Positions 8,393 through 16,487 of a DNA stretch of 64,000 bases are shown piece after piece (the stretch's first letter is position 1; each line of letters starts with the position of its first letter). The translations under genes were made by a program, and so were the position numbers. Under the pieces are notes generated by a model, which ran no database searches, had not been told where the DNA came from, and was given only the letters and a program-made list of their open reading frames with translations. This DNA comes from Microthrixaceae bacterium (GTDB lineage Bacteria; Actinomycetota; Acidimicrobiia; Acidimicrobiales; Microtrichaceae). The stretch covers positions 1 to 64,000 of the forward strand of contig JAMLGJ010000007.1 in the NCBI GenBank assembly GCA_023958095.1, in the 5' to 3' direction.

Positions 8393-10485
8393 GAGTCGGG
8401 GAGAACCCCCATCGGTACGAAGCACATCTCGTCGACCGTGCCGTCGCTCCAGGTGATGTAGCGGGGTTCGTCCATCTCGACGAGCGAGCGGTCCCAGGTG
8501 CAGGTGATCCGCACCACGTCGCCGCGCTCGATGCGCACGTCCTCGGCCAGTCGGTACTGGAGCTGCCAGTCGAAGTTCCACTTCGGGATGTCGATGATGA
8601 CGATCTCGTCATCGGTGTCGGGGTTCAGGGTCATCCGGAAGGCGGCGCCGAACTCGTGCATGTGGGGCAGCACCGAATGGAGGGTGCCCGAGTGCGGCGA
8701 ACGGTGGTCGCAGGTGGAGGAGAACCGCGTGCCGTCGAGGTCGTCGTAGTCGTCGACGGTTCCGCCACAGAGCGCCACGAACGCGTCGGGAAGGAACCGG
8801 GCCCCGATGCCGTACTTCTCGGCGATCTCGTCGAGCACCGCGTCGCGGTCGCACAGTGGTCCGGACTCCTGCGGGGTGCAGGGGCCCTCCGCGGGGTTGA
8901 TGAACGTGCGTCCGCGGATCCGCCTCAACGGGTTGCCGGCTGCTTCGCGGGCCTCGACCTCCTCGTCGGGCATCACGTCCAGGACGATCGCGGAACGGTC
9001 CGGTGGCTCGTCGTGGTCGTAGTGGTAGTGGATCTGGTTGACGATGAAGGTGCCCGGTTCCAGGTACTGCCCGAAGCCTTCGGGGTACTTCGTGGGTTGG
9101 CGACCTGGGGTCCAACCTCCGAGACCCTGGGAGCGGACCCCACGCATGGCACCCACCTGGCCGTAGCAGGTGAACCCGGAGCCCTCCTCCGCGGCATCGA
9201 GTTCCTCGATCAGGGCACGTGACTCGGGTGCCACTGCGCTGATGATCGAGTGGTGCACGACCTCCTCGGCGTCGGGCTCGAAGTGGAACCCGGTCACCCA
9301 TGTGCCGTCACCCTCGGGGTCCGGTATCTCCGATATGACGCAGCGGTAGTCGTCCGGACGTTCCGTGGAGCCGGTGTAGGGCTCCGACGGCATGGTCACG
9401 ATGTCACGTTCGATGGTGTCGCCGGGCAGTTCCTCGGCCACGAGCTCGGTGTCCGGGGGCACGTCGAGTCCGCCACCCGCATCGGCCCATTCGGCGATCG
9501 CGTTCACCTCCTCGGGCTCGATGGAGAAGTCGTGTTGCATCGGCACACCGACATCCGAGGCCGGCCAGGGGGGCATGTAGCCGCTCCCGGTGACGAGCTT
9601 GATCTCCCGGGCGATCTCGGCGACGTCACCGGCGGTTGCGAGCTCGATGGTGTGGGTGCCCGCCCCGGTGCCGGTGTGGCAGGAGGCGCAGCGTGACTCG
9701 ATGATCGGCTGGATGGTCTCCGCGAACTCTCCCTCGGGGATCTCATGGCCCTCCACCAGCAGGACCGCTCCCGCGGGGGCAGGTGTTCCGATCTCGGTTC
9801 GTTCGGCGTGGAGGTCGAAGGTGAGCCGCACCTCGTCCCCGGTGCGCACGAGCCCTGCGACGTTGATCGGTCCGACGCCGTAGTCCTCCATGGAGACCGT
9901 GGTCGACACGGTGGCGGTGAGCGTGTCGTCGGTGAGTTCGGCGGTGCCCTCGAAGGTGGCGGGTGCGGTGGTGTCGCGCACCGTGAGGTCCCCCTCGATG
10001 GTCAGGTCAGCTCGCGTGTCCCCGTCGATGCTCTCGGGCAGGCCCTCGATGGACGTCGCGGAGAACTCCGCCATCGGGTACTCGCTCGAATCGAGGAAGT
10101 CGGTGCGGATCCGCTTGTCGCGCAGCGCCGAGTCCGAGCGGAACTGCTCGATGTTGACCACGATCGTGCCGATCCGGCTGGCCGAGGGGTCCTCCGTGTT
10201 GACCGCTATGTCCCCGGCGACCGCTGTCGTGGTGCCCTCAGCGGTCCGCTCGGTGCCGGCCAGCACCTCCTCCACGGAGTAGGTGACACTCGAGCGGTCA
10301 TCGCTGCGGATCCGGTAGAGCCTGTCGGTGTCGCCGTCCAGGTCCTCCAGCGCGGGTGCCACGGCGCCGACGGTCTGGGCGCTGCCGTCCTCGAGCAGCC
10401 AGGTCCAATGGCCGCGCGTGGCGAACGCGATTCCCACGACGACAAGCGGTACCACGACGAGTGCGTACCTGGTGATCTTCTTCAT
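8389..10485 (-). CDS. YceI-like / cytochrome c / copper-monooxygenase-like fusion
   Basis: 698 aa starting at ATG 10485 after a GGGGAA ribosome site. An N-terminal membrane anchor (about 6-22) is followed by a YceI-like lipocalin fold (about 55-230), a single heme c site CASCH (266-270) with candidate Met ligand in GYMPPWP (304), and a large C-terminal region. That region has the His pattern of type II copper ascorbate-dependent monooxygenases (PHM/DBH): VVHHSI, IHYHYDHD and LPHMHEFG. It is probably an exported membrane-tethered redox enzyme. YceI binds isoprenoid-like lipids in known members. The combination on one chain is uncommon and the substrate is unknown. It follows the OYE-type reductase gene by 26 bp on the same strand. 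Confidence 0.8.
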   Translation of the reverse strand: MKKITRYALVVVPLVVVGIAFATRGHWTWLLEDGSAQTVGAVAPALEDLDGDTDRLYRIRSDDRSSVTYSVEEVLAGTERTAEGTTTAVAGDIAVNTEDPSASRIGTIVVNIEQFRSDSALRDKRIRTDFLDSSEYPMAEFSATSIEGLPESIDGDTRADLTIEGDLTVRDTTAPATFEGTAELTDDTLTATVSTTVSMEDYGVGPINVAGLVRTGDEVRLTFDLHAERTEIGTPAPAGAVLLVEGHEIPEGEFAETIQPIIESRCASCHTGTGAGTHTIELATAGDVAEIAREIKLVTGSGYMPPWPASDVGVPMQHDFSIEPEEVNAIAEWADAGGGLDVPPDTELVAEELPGDTIERDIVTMPSEPYTGSTERPDDYRCVISEIPDPEGDGTWVTGFHFEPDAEEVVHHSIISAVAPESRALIEELDAAEEGSGFTCYGQVGAMRGVRSQGLGGWTPGRQPTKYPEGFGQYLEPGTFIVNQIHYHYDHDEPPDRSAIVLDVMPDEEVEAREAAGNPLRRIRGRTFINPAEGPCTPQESGPLCDRDAVLDEIAEKYGIGARFLPDAFVALCGGTVDDYDDLDGTRFSSTCDHRSPHSGTLHSVLPHMHEFGAAFRMTLNPDTDDEIVIIDIPKWNFDWQLQYRLAEDVRIERGDVVRITCTWDRSLVEMDEPRYITWSDGTVDEMCFVPMGVLPDS

Positions 10486-10511
10486 GCCGGTTCCCCGTGG
10501 TCGGCCGCCCC

Positions 10512-11702
10512 TCAGACGATGATAGGGCGATCCCCGGGACGTGGATCGACCAGTGGGCAACGCGTGCCGGTGTAGATGGTGGGCATGCAGCGGTTGCAGT
10601 GGATGCACCCCGAGGCGACAGAGGTGCCCTCTGACCACTCGTTGACGATGTTCGCGTCGTGCAGCAGGGCGCGACCCATGGCCACCATGTCGAAACCCGA
10701 CTCGATCGCGGATTCGGCGGTGTCGAGCCGGCTCACCCCGCCGAGGAGTATCAGGGGCATCTCGAGGCGTTCCCGGAAGAGCAGGGCCTTGTCGAGGAAG
10801 TAGGCCTCCTCGTAGGGGTAGGACTTGAGGAACTGCTTGCCGACGACTGCGAAACCCGGTCGCAGGTACCACGGCAGTGTGGCCCGGAACTCGCGCAAGG
10901 GGGCTCCACCCCGGAACAGGTACATCGGGTTCGCGAGTGAACTGCCCCCGGTCAGCTCCAGCGCATCGAGGTTGCCGGCGTCCTGGAGCCACCGGGCGAC
11001 CTCCAGGCTCTCCTGCACCTTCAGACCACCCCCGAAGCCGTCGGCCATGTTCAGCTTGGCGGTGACCGCCACCTCCCCGCCCACGCTCTCGCGGACGGCT
11101 TCCGCGACCGCGAGCGACATCCGCGCCCGGTTCTCGAGGGATCCTCCCCAGCGGTCGGTCCTGCGGTTCAGCTTCGGGCTGAGGAACGCGCTGAGCAGGT
11201 AGCTGTGGCCCATGTGGATCTCGAGGGAGTCGAAGCCCGCCTCCACGCAGAGCGACGCGGTGCGGCGGTAGTCGTCGATGATCCTCTCGATGTCGTACTC
11301 ACTGGCGGCGCGTGCACGGCGCATGCCCAGCGGGTTGAACCCGCCGCTGGGGGTGACGGACTGCACCCCGTTGGAGCCCGCATCCGCCACCGGGCCCGCA
11401 TGGCCGATCTGGGCCGCGGCGAGGGCGCCCTCGGCGTGGATGGCATCGGTGACCTCGCGGAGTCCCTCCACGACACTGGGGACGACCACGATGCATCCGT
11501 CGTTGGTCCGACCCTCCGGGGCGACCGCCAGGTAGGCCACGGTGCTCATGGCGACACCACCCGCAGCGATGCGGCGGTGGAACTCCACGAGGTCCCTGCC
11601 CGGAACGCCACCCGGGCTGGCTCCCTCGAAGGTGGCGGACTTCACCACCCGGTTGCGGAGCGTGAGGGGGCCGAGCTGGGCTGTTTCGAACAGGGAGGCC
11701 AT
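10512..11702 (-). CDS. NADH:flavin oxidoreductase, Old Yellow Enzyme family
   Basis: 396 aa. ATG 11702 is preferred over GTG 11720 because a CAGAAT box sits 6 nt upstream, as in other apparent leaderless starts here. A single FMN-binding TIM barrel: LRNRVVKSATFEG, AAQIGHAG, LEIHMGHSYLLSAFLSP, NRRTDRWGGSLENRARM, LLGGVSR and MGRALLHD. A C-terminal Cys-rich end (GCIHCNRCMPTIY) resembles the iron-sulfur region of the dienoyl-CoA-reductase branch, but the second flavin/NAD domain is absent. It likely reduces an activated C=C bond; the substrate is unknown. Probably co-transcribed with the YceI/copper fusion gene. Confidence 0.9.
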   Translation of the reverse strand: MASLFETAQLGPLTLRNRVVKSATFEGASPGGVPGRDLVEFHRRIAAGGVAMSTVAYLAVAPEGRTNDGCIVVVPSVVEGLREVTDAIHAEGALAAAQIGHAGPVADAGSNGVQSVTPSGGFNPLGMRRARAASEYDIERIIDDYRRTASLCVEAGFDSLEIHMGHSYLLSAFLSPKLNRRTDRWGGSLENRARMSLAVAEAVRESVGGEVAVTAKLNMADGFGGGLKVQESLEVARWLQDAGNLDALELTGGSSLANPMYLFRGGAPLREFRATLPWYLRPGFAVVGKQFLKSYPYEEAYFLDKALLFRERLEMPLILLGGVSRLDTAESAIESGFDMVAMGRALLHDANIVNEWSEGTSVASGCIHCNRCMPTIYTGTRCPLVDPRPGDRPIIV

Positions 11703-11708
11703 CGGGCG

Positions 11709-11714
11709 ATTCTG
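11709..11714 (-). promoter_or_regulatory. Candidate -10 box for a leaderless OYE transcript
   Basis: CAGAAT read on the minus strand, 6 nt before ATG 11702, with no ribosome site between. Transcription would start at or near the A of the start codon. Confidence 0.4.
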
Positions 11715-11795
11715 CCGCACGAAGGGTGGCTGCCGCTCGTCCTCGCCGGCGCTGCGCCGCGGCTCGTGCCGTTCAACCCGACGGGCCGGTCGGTC

Positions 11796-12233
11796 TCACT
11801 CCGGGGGAAGCATCCTCAACTGGTCGAACTCCCAGAACGCCCGCAGGCTCGCGATGAGTCCTTCCTCGTCGACGTGATAGATGGCGACCACGTCGGTCAC
11901 TGCCCGGCTGCCGTCGGGGAACGTCGTCGAGATGGTCAGTTCGTTGGCCACCTCGTCCCCTCCGGCACGGGATCCGCGCAGATCCATCCGCACCGGGTTG
12001 GGAGCGATCACGTTGTCCCAGAACTCCCCGATCGCCTGCAGGCCCCTGTGTCCGTCACCCGTTTCGTCGAGTGGTGACCGACCCACAGGGTCCTGGACCA
12101 AGGCGTCGTCGCGGAACAGAGCGAGCCACGCGTCCCTGTCCCGCGCGTGCACCGCAGCACGCGAACGCAGCGAGGCAGCCCTCGCCGAGCGGTCCCCGGG
12201 TGCGGGGTGGTCAGGTTCCAGGTACTCGGTCAC
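11796..12233 (-). CDS. SnoaL/NTF2-like protein
   Basis: 145 aa. GTG 12233 is supported by a GTGA overlap with the stop of the upstream LLM oxidoreductase gene. A helical N-terminus (HARDRDAWLALFRDDALVQDPVG) and four-stranded sheet pattern (NELTISTTF, VTDVVAIYHVDEEGLIASLRAFWE) fit the cone-shaped SnoaL/NTF2 fold used by small isomerases, cyclases and steroid delta-isomerases. Translational coupling to an F420-type reductase suggests both act on one substrate. No catalytic pair can be assigned with confidence. Confidence 0.8.
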   Translation of the reverse strand: MTEYLEPDHPAPGDRSARAASLRSRAAVHARDRDAWLALFRDDALVQDPVGRSPLDETGDGHRGLQAIGEFWDNVIAPNPVRMDLRGSRAGGDEVANELTISTTFPDGSRAVTDVVAIYHVDEEGLIASLRAFWEFDQLRMLPPE

Positions 12234-13126
12234 CGGGCACTCCCGGTGTCGGCTCGCATCGGTTCGATGACCTCGTCGGCGAACCACTGCAGGGACTCGA
12301 CCTGGTGGGCCCGGTCCTCGGGGTCACCGCCGGTGAAGTACCAGGGCATCGTGATCACATCGGTCAGCCCGATGTCCGCGAGTTCCTCCATGGCCTCGAC
12401 CGTCGCAGGGACCATGGGTGTCGCCTTGATCTCGAAGGGGGCATCGCCACGGCCCTCGTGCTCGAGGGCTGCCCGCAGCCGCTGCACGTGTCCGCCGAGT
12501 TCCTCCGGAGTGACCTGGGCCCCGATCCAGCCATCACCCAGCCGGGCGGCCCGCCGGATCCCGGCGTCGCTGTGCCCACCGACGTAGATCGGCACCGGTT
12601 CACCCGGTGGGGCGGGGGGCTCCATCCGCAGGCTGTCGAAGTCGTAGTGCTCCCCGTGGTACTCGACGTAGCCGCCACCGGTCACCAGGCGCATGATCTC
12701 GATCTGTTCGTCGAGTCGCCGGCCACGGGTGCGCATCTCCTGGCCGAGCCAGGCGAACTCCTCGGGTATCCAGCTCAACCCGACTCCGATGCCCACCCGC
12801 CCGGGAAACATCGCAGCCATGGATCCGAGGGACTTCGCCACCAGCAGCGGTTCGCGAAGTGGGGTCTTGAGCACGTTGGTGTAGAGGCTGATCCGCTCGG
12901 TGGCCGCTCCCACCGCCGGCAGGCCGACCAGCGGGTCGACGAAGGGCGCATCATCGGGCCAGAACCTGTTCCCGTCCGGGGTGAAGGGGTAGTCCGCGGA
13001 CACCTCCCGGGGGTAGAAGACCGAATCGGGCATGGCCACCGCGTCCCAGCCGGCCGCCTCGGCGGCGCGTGCGAGCGGGAGGATCATCTCCGGTGGGGTC
13101 ATCGCAAGTGCGAGGGTGAACTTCAT
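12230..13126 (-). CDS. LLM-class F420-dependent oxidoreductase
   Basis: 298 aa from ATG 13126; ATG 13135 is possible. A TATACA box 8 nt before 13126 favours that start. A luciferase-like TIM barrel with family segments YTNVLKTPLREPLLVAKSLGSM, GIGVGLSWIPEEFAWLG, PPGEPVPIYVGGHSDAGIRRAARLGDGWIG and a C-terminal TDVITMPWYF. Actinobacterial members usually use reduced F420 for hydride transfer, though FMN-using members exist. It is the first gene of a pair with the SnoaL-like gene. Substrate unknown; related proteins are often found in lipid or steroid degradation regions. Confidence 0.9.
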   Translation of the reverse strand: MKFTLALAMTPPEMILPLARAAEAAGWDAVAMPDSVFYPREVSADYPFTPDGNRFWPDDAPFVDPLVGLPAVGAATERISLYTNVLKTPLREPLLVAKSLGSMAAMFPGRVGIGVGLSWIPEEFAWLGQEMRTRGRRLDEQIEIMRLVTGGGYVEYHGEHYDFDSLRMEPPAPPGEPVPIYVGGHSDAGIRRAARLGDGWIGAQVTPEELGGHVQRLRAALEHEGRGDAPFEIKATPMVPATVEAMEELADIGLTDVITMPWYFTGGDPEDRAHQVESLQWFADEVIEPMRADTGSAR

Positions 13127-13181
13127 CGCCGACATGTATAGGCGAGCGGCACGCGCCATGCCGCCCGAGCGGCGTCGCGTG

Positions 13182-14231
13182 TCACCGCCGCACCGCCGCG
13201 GTGTGCACCGGGAGGTCCAACATGGTGTGCACCCCGGGTTCGGCGGCCACGACCGCGGGTATGGCGTTCACCACTGCCATTGCGGTGGCCAGGCACCCGG
13301 CGTGGTTGTGGTCCCCGCGGTCCGATGAGACCGAGTAGTCGATGCGGGCGTGGGGTTCGCCCTCCACGAGGATTCGGTAGCCGGACCCCTGTGGCCAGTG
13401 CGGGCAGTCCTCGTCGCGCAGGCGTGTCACGTGTTCGACCACGACACGTTCGCTGCCCGCCACCGCACCAGCCACCTCGAAGCGGATCGCGGAGATGCCA
13501 CCGGGTTCGATCCGGCCGGAGGAGATGTCGAAGGACTCCTCGGCGTGGGCGACCTCGAAGCGCTCGGTCACGTCGTCCAGTTCGAGCCCCATGGCGTGTG
13601 CCACCAGCTCGACCACCGGTCCCCAGCCGAGCACCAGCGATCCACCTGCGAGCAGCAGGGACTCCGACGGATCCGACTTCCCGAATCCCATGATGTCGAA
13701 CATGGTCGCCGGGTTGTCCCAGGTGGCGTAGTTGACGATCTCCATCATGCGGACCGTGCGGACCTCCTTGCACAGTGCCATCGCATGGATCGCGAGGCCC
13801 GCGTTGGCGAAGCCCGGATCGATCCCGGAGGTGTAGAGGCTGGCGCCACCCTCGTTGGCAGCCTCGCGAAGACGCTCCGCCACGCCCTCGCCGGCAGCGG
13901 GCGGGTACAGCAGCGGCACGAAGGAGGTGTTGACCACGTTGAGTCCCGACCTCAGGAACCGGCACAGATCGTCGACCACGCCCTCGGGCCGTAGGTCGGA
14001 GTTGGCCGTGTAGCAGACAGCATCGGCCCCCAGGGCGATCAGCTCGTCGGTGTCCCGGGTCGCGGTGATCCCAACCGGATCGATGCCGCAGATCTCCCCG
14101 GCGTCGCGGCCGACCTTGTCATCCGAGTGCACCCAGAGACCGGCGAGCTCGAGTTCGGGGTGGGCGACTATCGCCGGCACGGCGTGGATGCCGACCGTTC
14201 CGGTTGCCCACTGGATCACACGCAAGGCCAT
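13182..14231 (-). CDS. DHDPR-like NAD(P)-dependent dehydrogenase
   Basis: 349 aa from ATG 14231, which follows a strong ribosome site (GGGGGGAA). The N-terminus VIQWATGTVGIHAVPAIVAHPELELAG is the Rossmann start of the dihydrodipicolinate-reductase N-like family common in Actinobacteria and related to 2,4-diaminopentanoate dehydrogenase. No lysine-pathway context is present, so a role in lysine synthesis is unlikely. A central segment (GIDPGFANAGLAIHAM) is shared by this family. It is divergent from the PPOX gene. Substrate unknown; paralogues often accompany lipid or steroid catabolism genes. Confidence 0.85.
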   Translation of the reverse strand: MALRVIQWATGTVGIHAVPAIVAHPELELAGLWVHSDDKVGRDAGEICGIDPVGITATRDTDELIALGADAVCYTANSDLRPEGVVDDLCRFLRSGLNVVNTSFVPLLYPPAAGEGVAERLREAANEGGASLYTSGIDPGFANAGLAIHAMALCKEVRTVRMMEIVNYATWDNPATMFDIMGFGKSDPSESLLLAGGSLVLGWGPVVELVAHAMGLELDDVTERFEVAHAEESFDISSGRIEPGGISAIRFEVAGAVAGSERVVVEHVTRLRDEDCPHWPQGSGYRILVEGEPHARIDYSVSSDRGDHNHAGCLATAMAVVNAIPAVVAAEPGVHTMLDLPVHTAAVRR

Positions 14232-14341
14232 CTGGATTCCCCCCGGTTGGCGCTGTGGGTGGCGGCGCCATGGCGTCGCCTGCGCGCAACCTAGCGTCGG
14301 CGGTCCGTGTCCGCAGGGCACCGCTGCGGATGCTGCATCAC

Positions 14342-14347
14342 TACCCT
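14342..14347 (+). promoter_or_regulatory. Candidate -10 box for the leaderless PPOX gene
   Basis: TACCCT 6 nt before ATG 14354, with no Shine-Dalgarno between; the same geometry recurs across the window. Confidence 0.5.
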
Positions 14348-14353
14348 TGGCGA

Positions 14354-14746
14354 ATGGGCGTGGGTACGGAGAAGTACGTCAACATCACGACCTTCACCGC
14401 GTCGGGGGAGGAGAAGACGACCCCCGTTTGGATCACCGACCTCGCGGATGGCCGCGTCGGGTTCTGCACCGCGGCCGACTCCTGGAAGGTGAGGCGCATC
14501 TCCCGGGACCCCGCGGTGAGGTTGCAGCCCTGCGACAGGCGCGGGAACCCGCCTGCAGGGTCTGCGATCGTGGCGGGCGCGGCGGAGCTGCTCGCCGAGG
14601 ACAGCGACGGCTTCCGGGAGGTGCGTGCCGGTATCGACGCCAAGTACGGACTGGCGGCCCGTGCAGCGAAGGCACAGCTGTGGGTCCAGGGCCTGCTCGG
14701 GCGTTCCGAAGCGAAACGCTGCGCCGTGGTGATCAGACTCGAGTAG
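14354..14746 (+). CDS. PPOX-class, probably F420-dependent, flavin/deazaflavin protein
   Basis: 130 aa. ATG 14354 is chosen from the -10-like TACCCT 6 nt upstream and the start of homology. The split-barrel pattern (KYVNITTFTASGEEKTTPVWITDLADGRVGFCTAADSWKVRRISRDPAVRLQPCD) matches the pyridoxamine-phosphate-oxidase-like Rv2061-type family, whose members bind F420 or FMN. It ends with the typical YGLAARAAKAQLW helix. Likely cytosolic. A reductase or cofactor-binding role is family knowledge; the substrate is unknown. Confidence 0.85.
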   Translation: MGVGTEKYVNITTFTASGEEKTTPVWITDLADGRVGFCTAADSWKVRRISRDPAVRLQPCDRRGNPPAGSAIVAGAAELLAEDSDGFREVRAGIDAKYGLAARAAKAQLWVQGLLGRSEAKRCAVVIRLE

Positions 14747-14843
14747 CGGCCCCCGGCCCCGGGTGGGGCCTCAAGTCCTGACACCGTGGTTGCCGATGGG
14801 GTGGTGAGCCCCGGCACCGGGGCACCGGAGCTGGGAGTCACCC

Positions 14844-16487
14844 GTGGGTTCTGCCGCCACGCACACAGAGGATCGGGACCGGATCGACGCCACGGCCCGG
14901 AACCGGTCGGGAGCCAGCGAACCCGCGGGCGGGCCGGGTGCGGGTTCGCGCAGGCAACTGCTCCGCATGGGCTCGCTGGCCGGTGCCGGCCTGGCCGCGG
15001 CGGCCTGTGCGCCCGCTCCGCCGGCACCGACCAACCCGGGAACGGGTGGTTCGGGCGCCCCAGCCGGTCCGCCGGTGTGGGGTGGTACCACCGGCAGCCT
15101 CGCGTCCGGACGCCTCACATGGGGTTCGACCCCTGCCCTGGCCGCCCACATCGACCGCGTCGGGCTCGACGTCTGGCTCGAGCGCCAGTTGGCATGGCGC
15201 AACATCGACGACTCGCACATCCCGGCGATGGTCGCACCCTGGCCGCGACCCGCGCTGGGGGCGGCGGAGATCCGCCAACTTGGCCAGGAGTGGCTCGTGG
15301 CCAAGGAGCTGGCTGCGCACGAGACGATCCGCCGCTGCTTCTCGAACCGCCAGCTCCACGAGGTGGTGGTGGACTTCTTTCACGACCACTTCAACGTGGA
15401 CGTGAACACCACGCCCGCGCAGTGGCACATGCCCGACTACGACCGCACGGTCATCCGTGAACACGCGCTCGGCCGGTTCGCCGACCTGCTGCCGGCGGTC
15501 GCCTCCCACCCGGCGATGCTGCACTACCTGGACCAGGCGAGCAGCCGGGCGGACCATGGCCGCACTCCCAACGAGAACTTCGCACGCGAGCTGCTCGAGT
15601 TGCACACGGTGGGTTCCGAGGGCGGCTACGACGAGGACGACATAAAGGCCGTGGCACACCTGCTCTCGGGCTGGTCGGTTGGCGACGGCACGGGCGGGTT
15701 CACCTTCCGCTCCGCCTGGCACGACATGGGCCCCATGGCGGGCCGGACCGTTCTCGGCTGGAACCCCGGTGGCCTCAGCGGCGAGGCGGCGGGGCGGGCG
15801 TTCCTCGCACACCTGGCCCGGCACCCCGCCACGGCGCGCAAGCTCTGTCACGAGCTTGCTGTGCGCCTCGTCGGGGAACACGTCGGGCCGCACGATCCGT
15901 TGGTGGACAGGGCCGTGTCCGCCTACGAGAGCTCTGGCACCTCGATTCCTGCGGTCGTGCGGGCCCTGGTGCTGTCCGCGGAGTTCGGCGAGTCGGCCGG
16001 AGCCAAGGTGCGACGGCCCGCCTCGTTGGTCACCCAGTTCGTGAGGGCCCTGGGAATCGAGTGGCAGACCCCGTCGGACCCGGACTCGTTCCTGTGGCGG
16101 AACTGGAACGGTCTCGCATCGCTCGGCAATGCCAACCACTCCTGGCCCGCTCCCAACGGCTATCCGGATTCCAACGGCTACTGGCTGTCGGTGGGGGCGC
16201 TCGTGGCCCGATGGAACCTGGCGGTGTGGTTCTCCCACGGGGCGATCGACGGCCTGCCATTCGATGCTGCCTCGACCATGCAGTGGGCCCCCAACGGGCG
16301 ATGGGGTGAGTGGCTCGACGAGCTCGCCATGCGGACCACCGGTGAACCGTGGCCGCCGCAACAGCGCACGACGATCCTCGAACACTTCGAGGTCGATGCG
16401 GACACCGAGTTCCGCCCGTGGGACCACTGGGCCGCGCCCCAGGTGGTGACCGTGTTGCTCCAGACCCCGAGGTTCCAGCGCTCATGA
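14844..16487 (+). CDS. DUF1800 family exported protein
   Basis: 547 aa, GTG 14844 preceded by GGAG. The N-terminus has a Tat-like twin arginine (SRRQLLRMGSLAGAGLAAAAC) ending in a lipobox-like AAAC, so it may be a Tat-exported lipoprotein. The body carries DUF1800 signatures: ETIRRCFSNRQLHEVVVDFFHDHFNV, NENFARELLELHTVG and DDIKAVAHLLSGW. DUF1800 and DUF1501 genes are nearly always adjacent in bacteria, as here (ATGA overlap), but their activity is not established. Confidence 0.92.
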   Translation: MGSAATHTEDRDRIDATARNRSGASEPAGGPGAGSRRQLLRMGSLAGAGLAAAACAPAPPAPTNPGTGGSGAPAGPPVWGGTTGSLASGRLTWGSTPALAAHIDRVGLDVWLERQLAWRNIDDSHIPAMVAPWPRPALGAAEIRQLGQEWLVAKELAAHETIRRCFSNRQLHEVVVDFFHDHFNVDVNTTPAQWHMPDYDRTVIREHALGRFADLLPAVASHPAMLHYLDQASSRADHGRTPNENFARELLELHTVGSEGGYDEDDIKAVAHLLSGWSVGDGTGGFTFRSAWHDMGPMAGRTVLGWNPGGLSGEAAGRAFLAHLARHPATARKLCHELAVRLVGEHVGPHDPLVDRAVSAYESSGTSIPAVVRALVLSAEFGESAGAKVRRPASLVTQFVRALGIEWQTPSDPDSFLWRNWNGLASLGNANHSWPAPNGYPDSNGYWLSVGALVARWNLAVWFSHGAIDGLPFDAASTMQWAPNGRWGEWLDELAMRTTGEPWPPQQRTTILEHFEVDADTEFRPWDHWAAPQVVTVLLQTPRFQRS

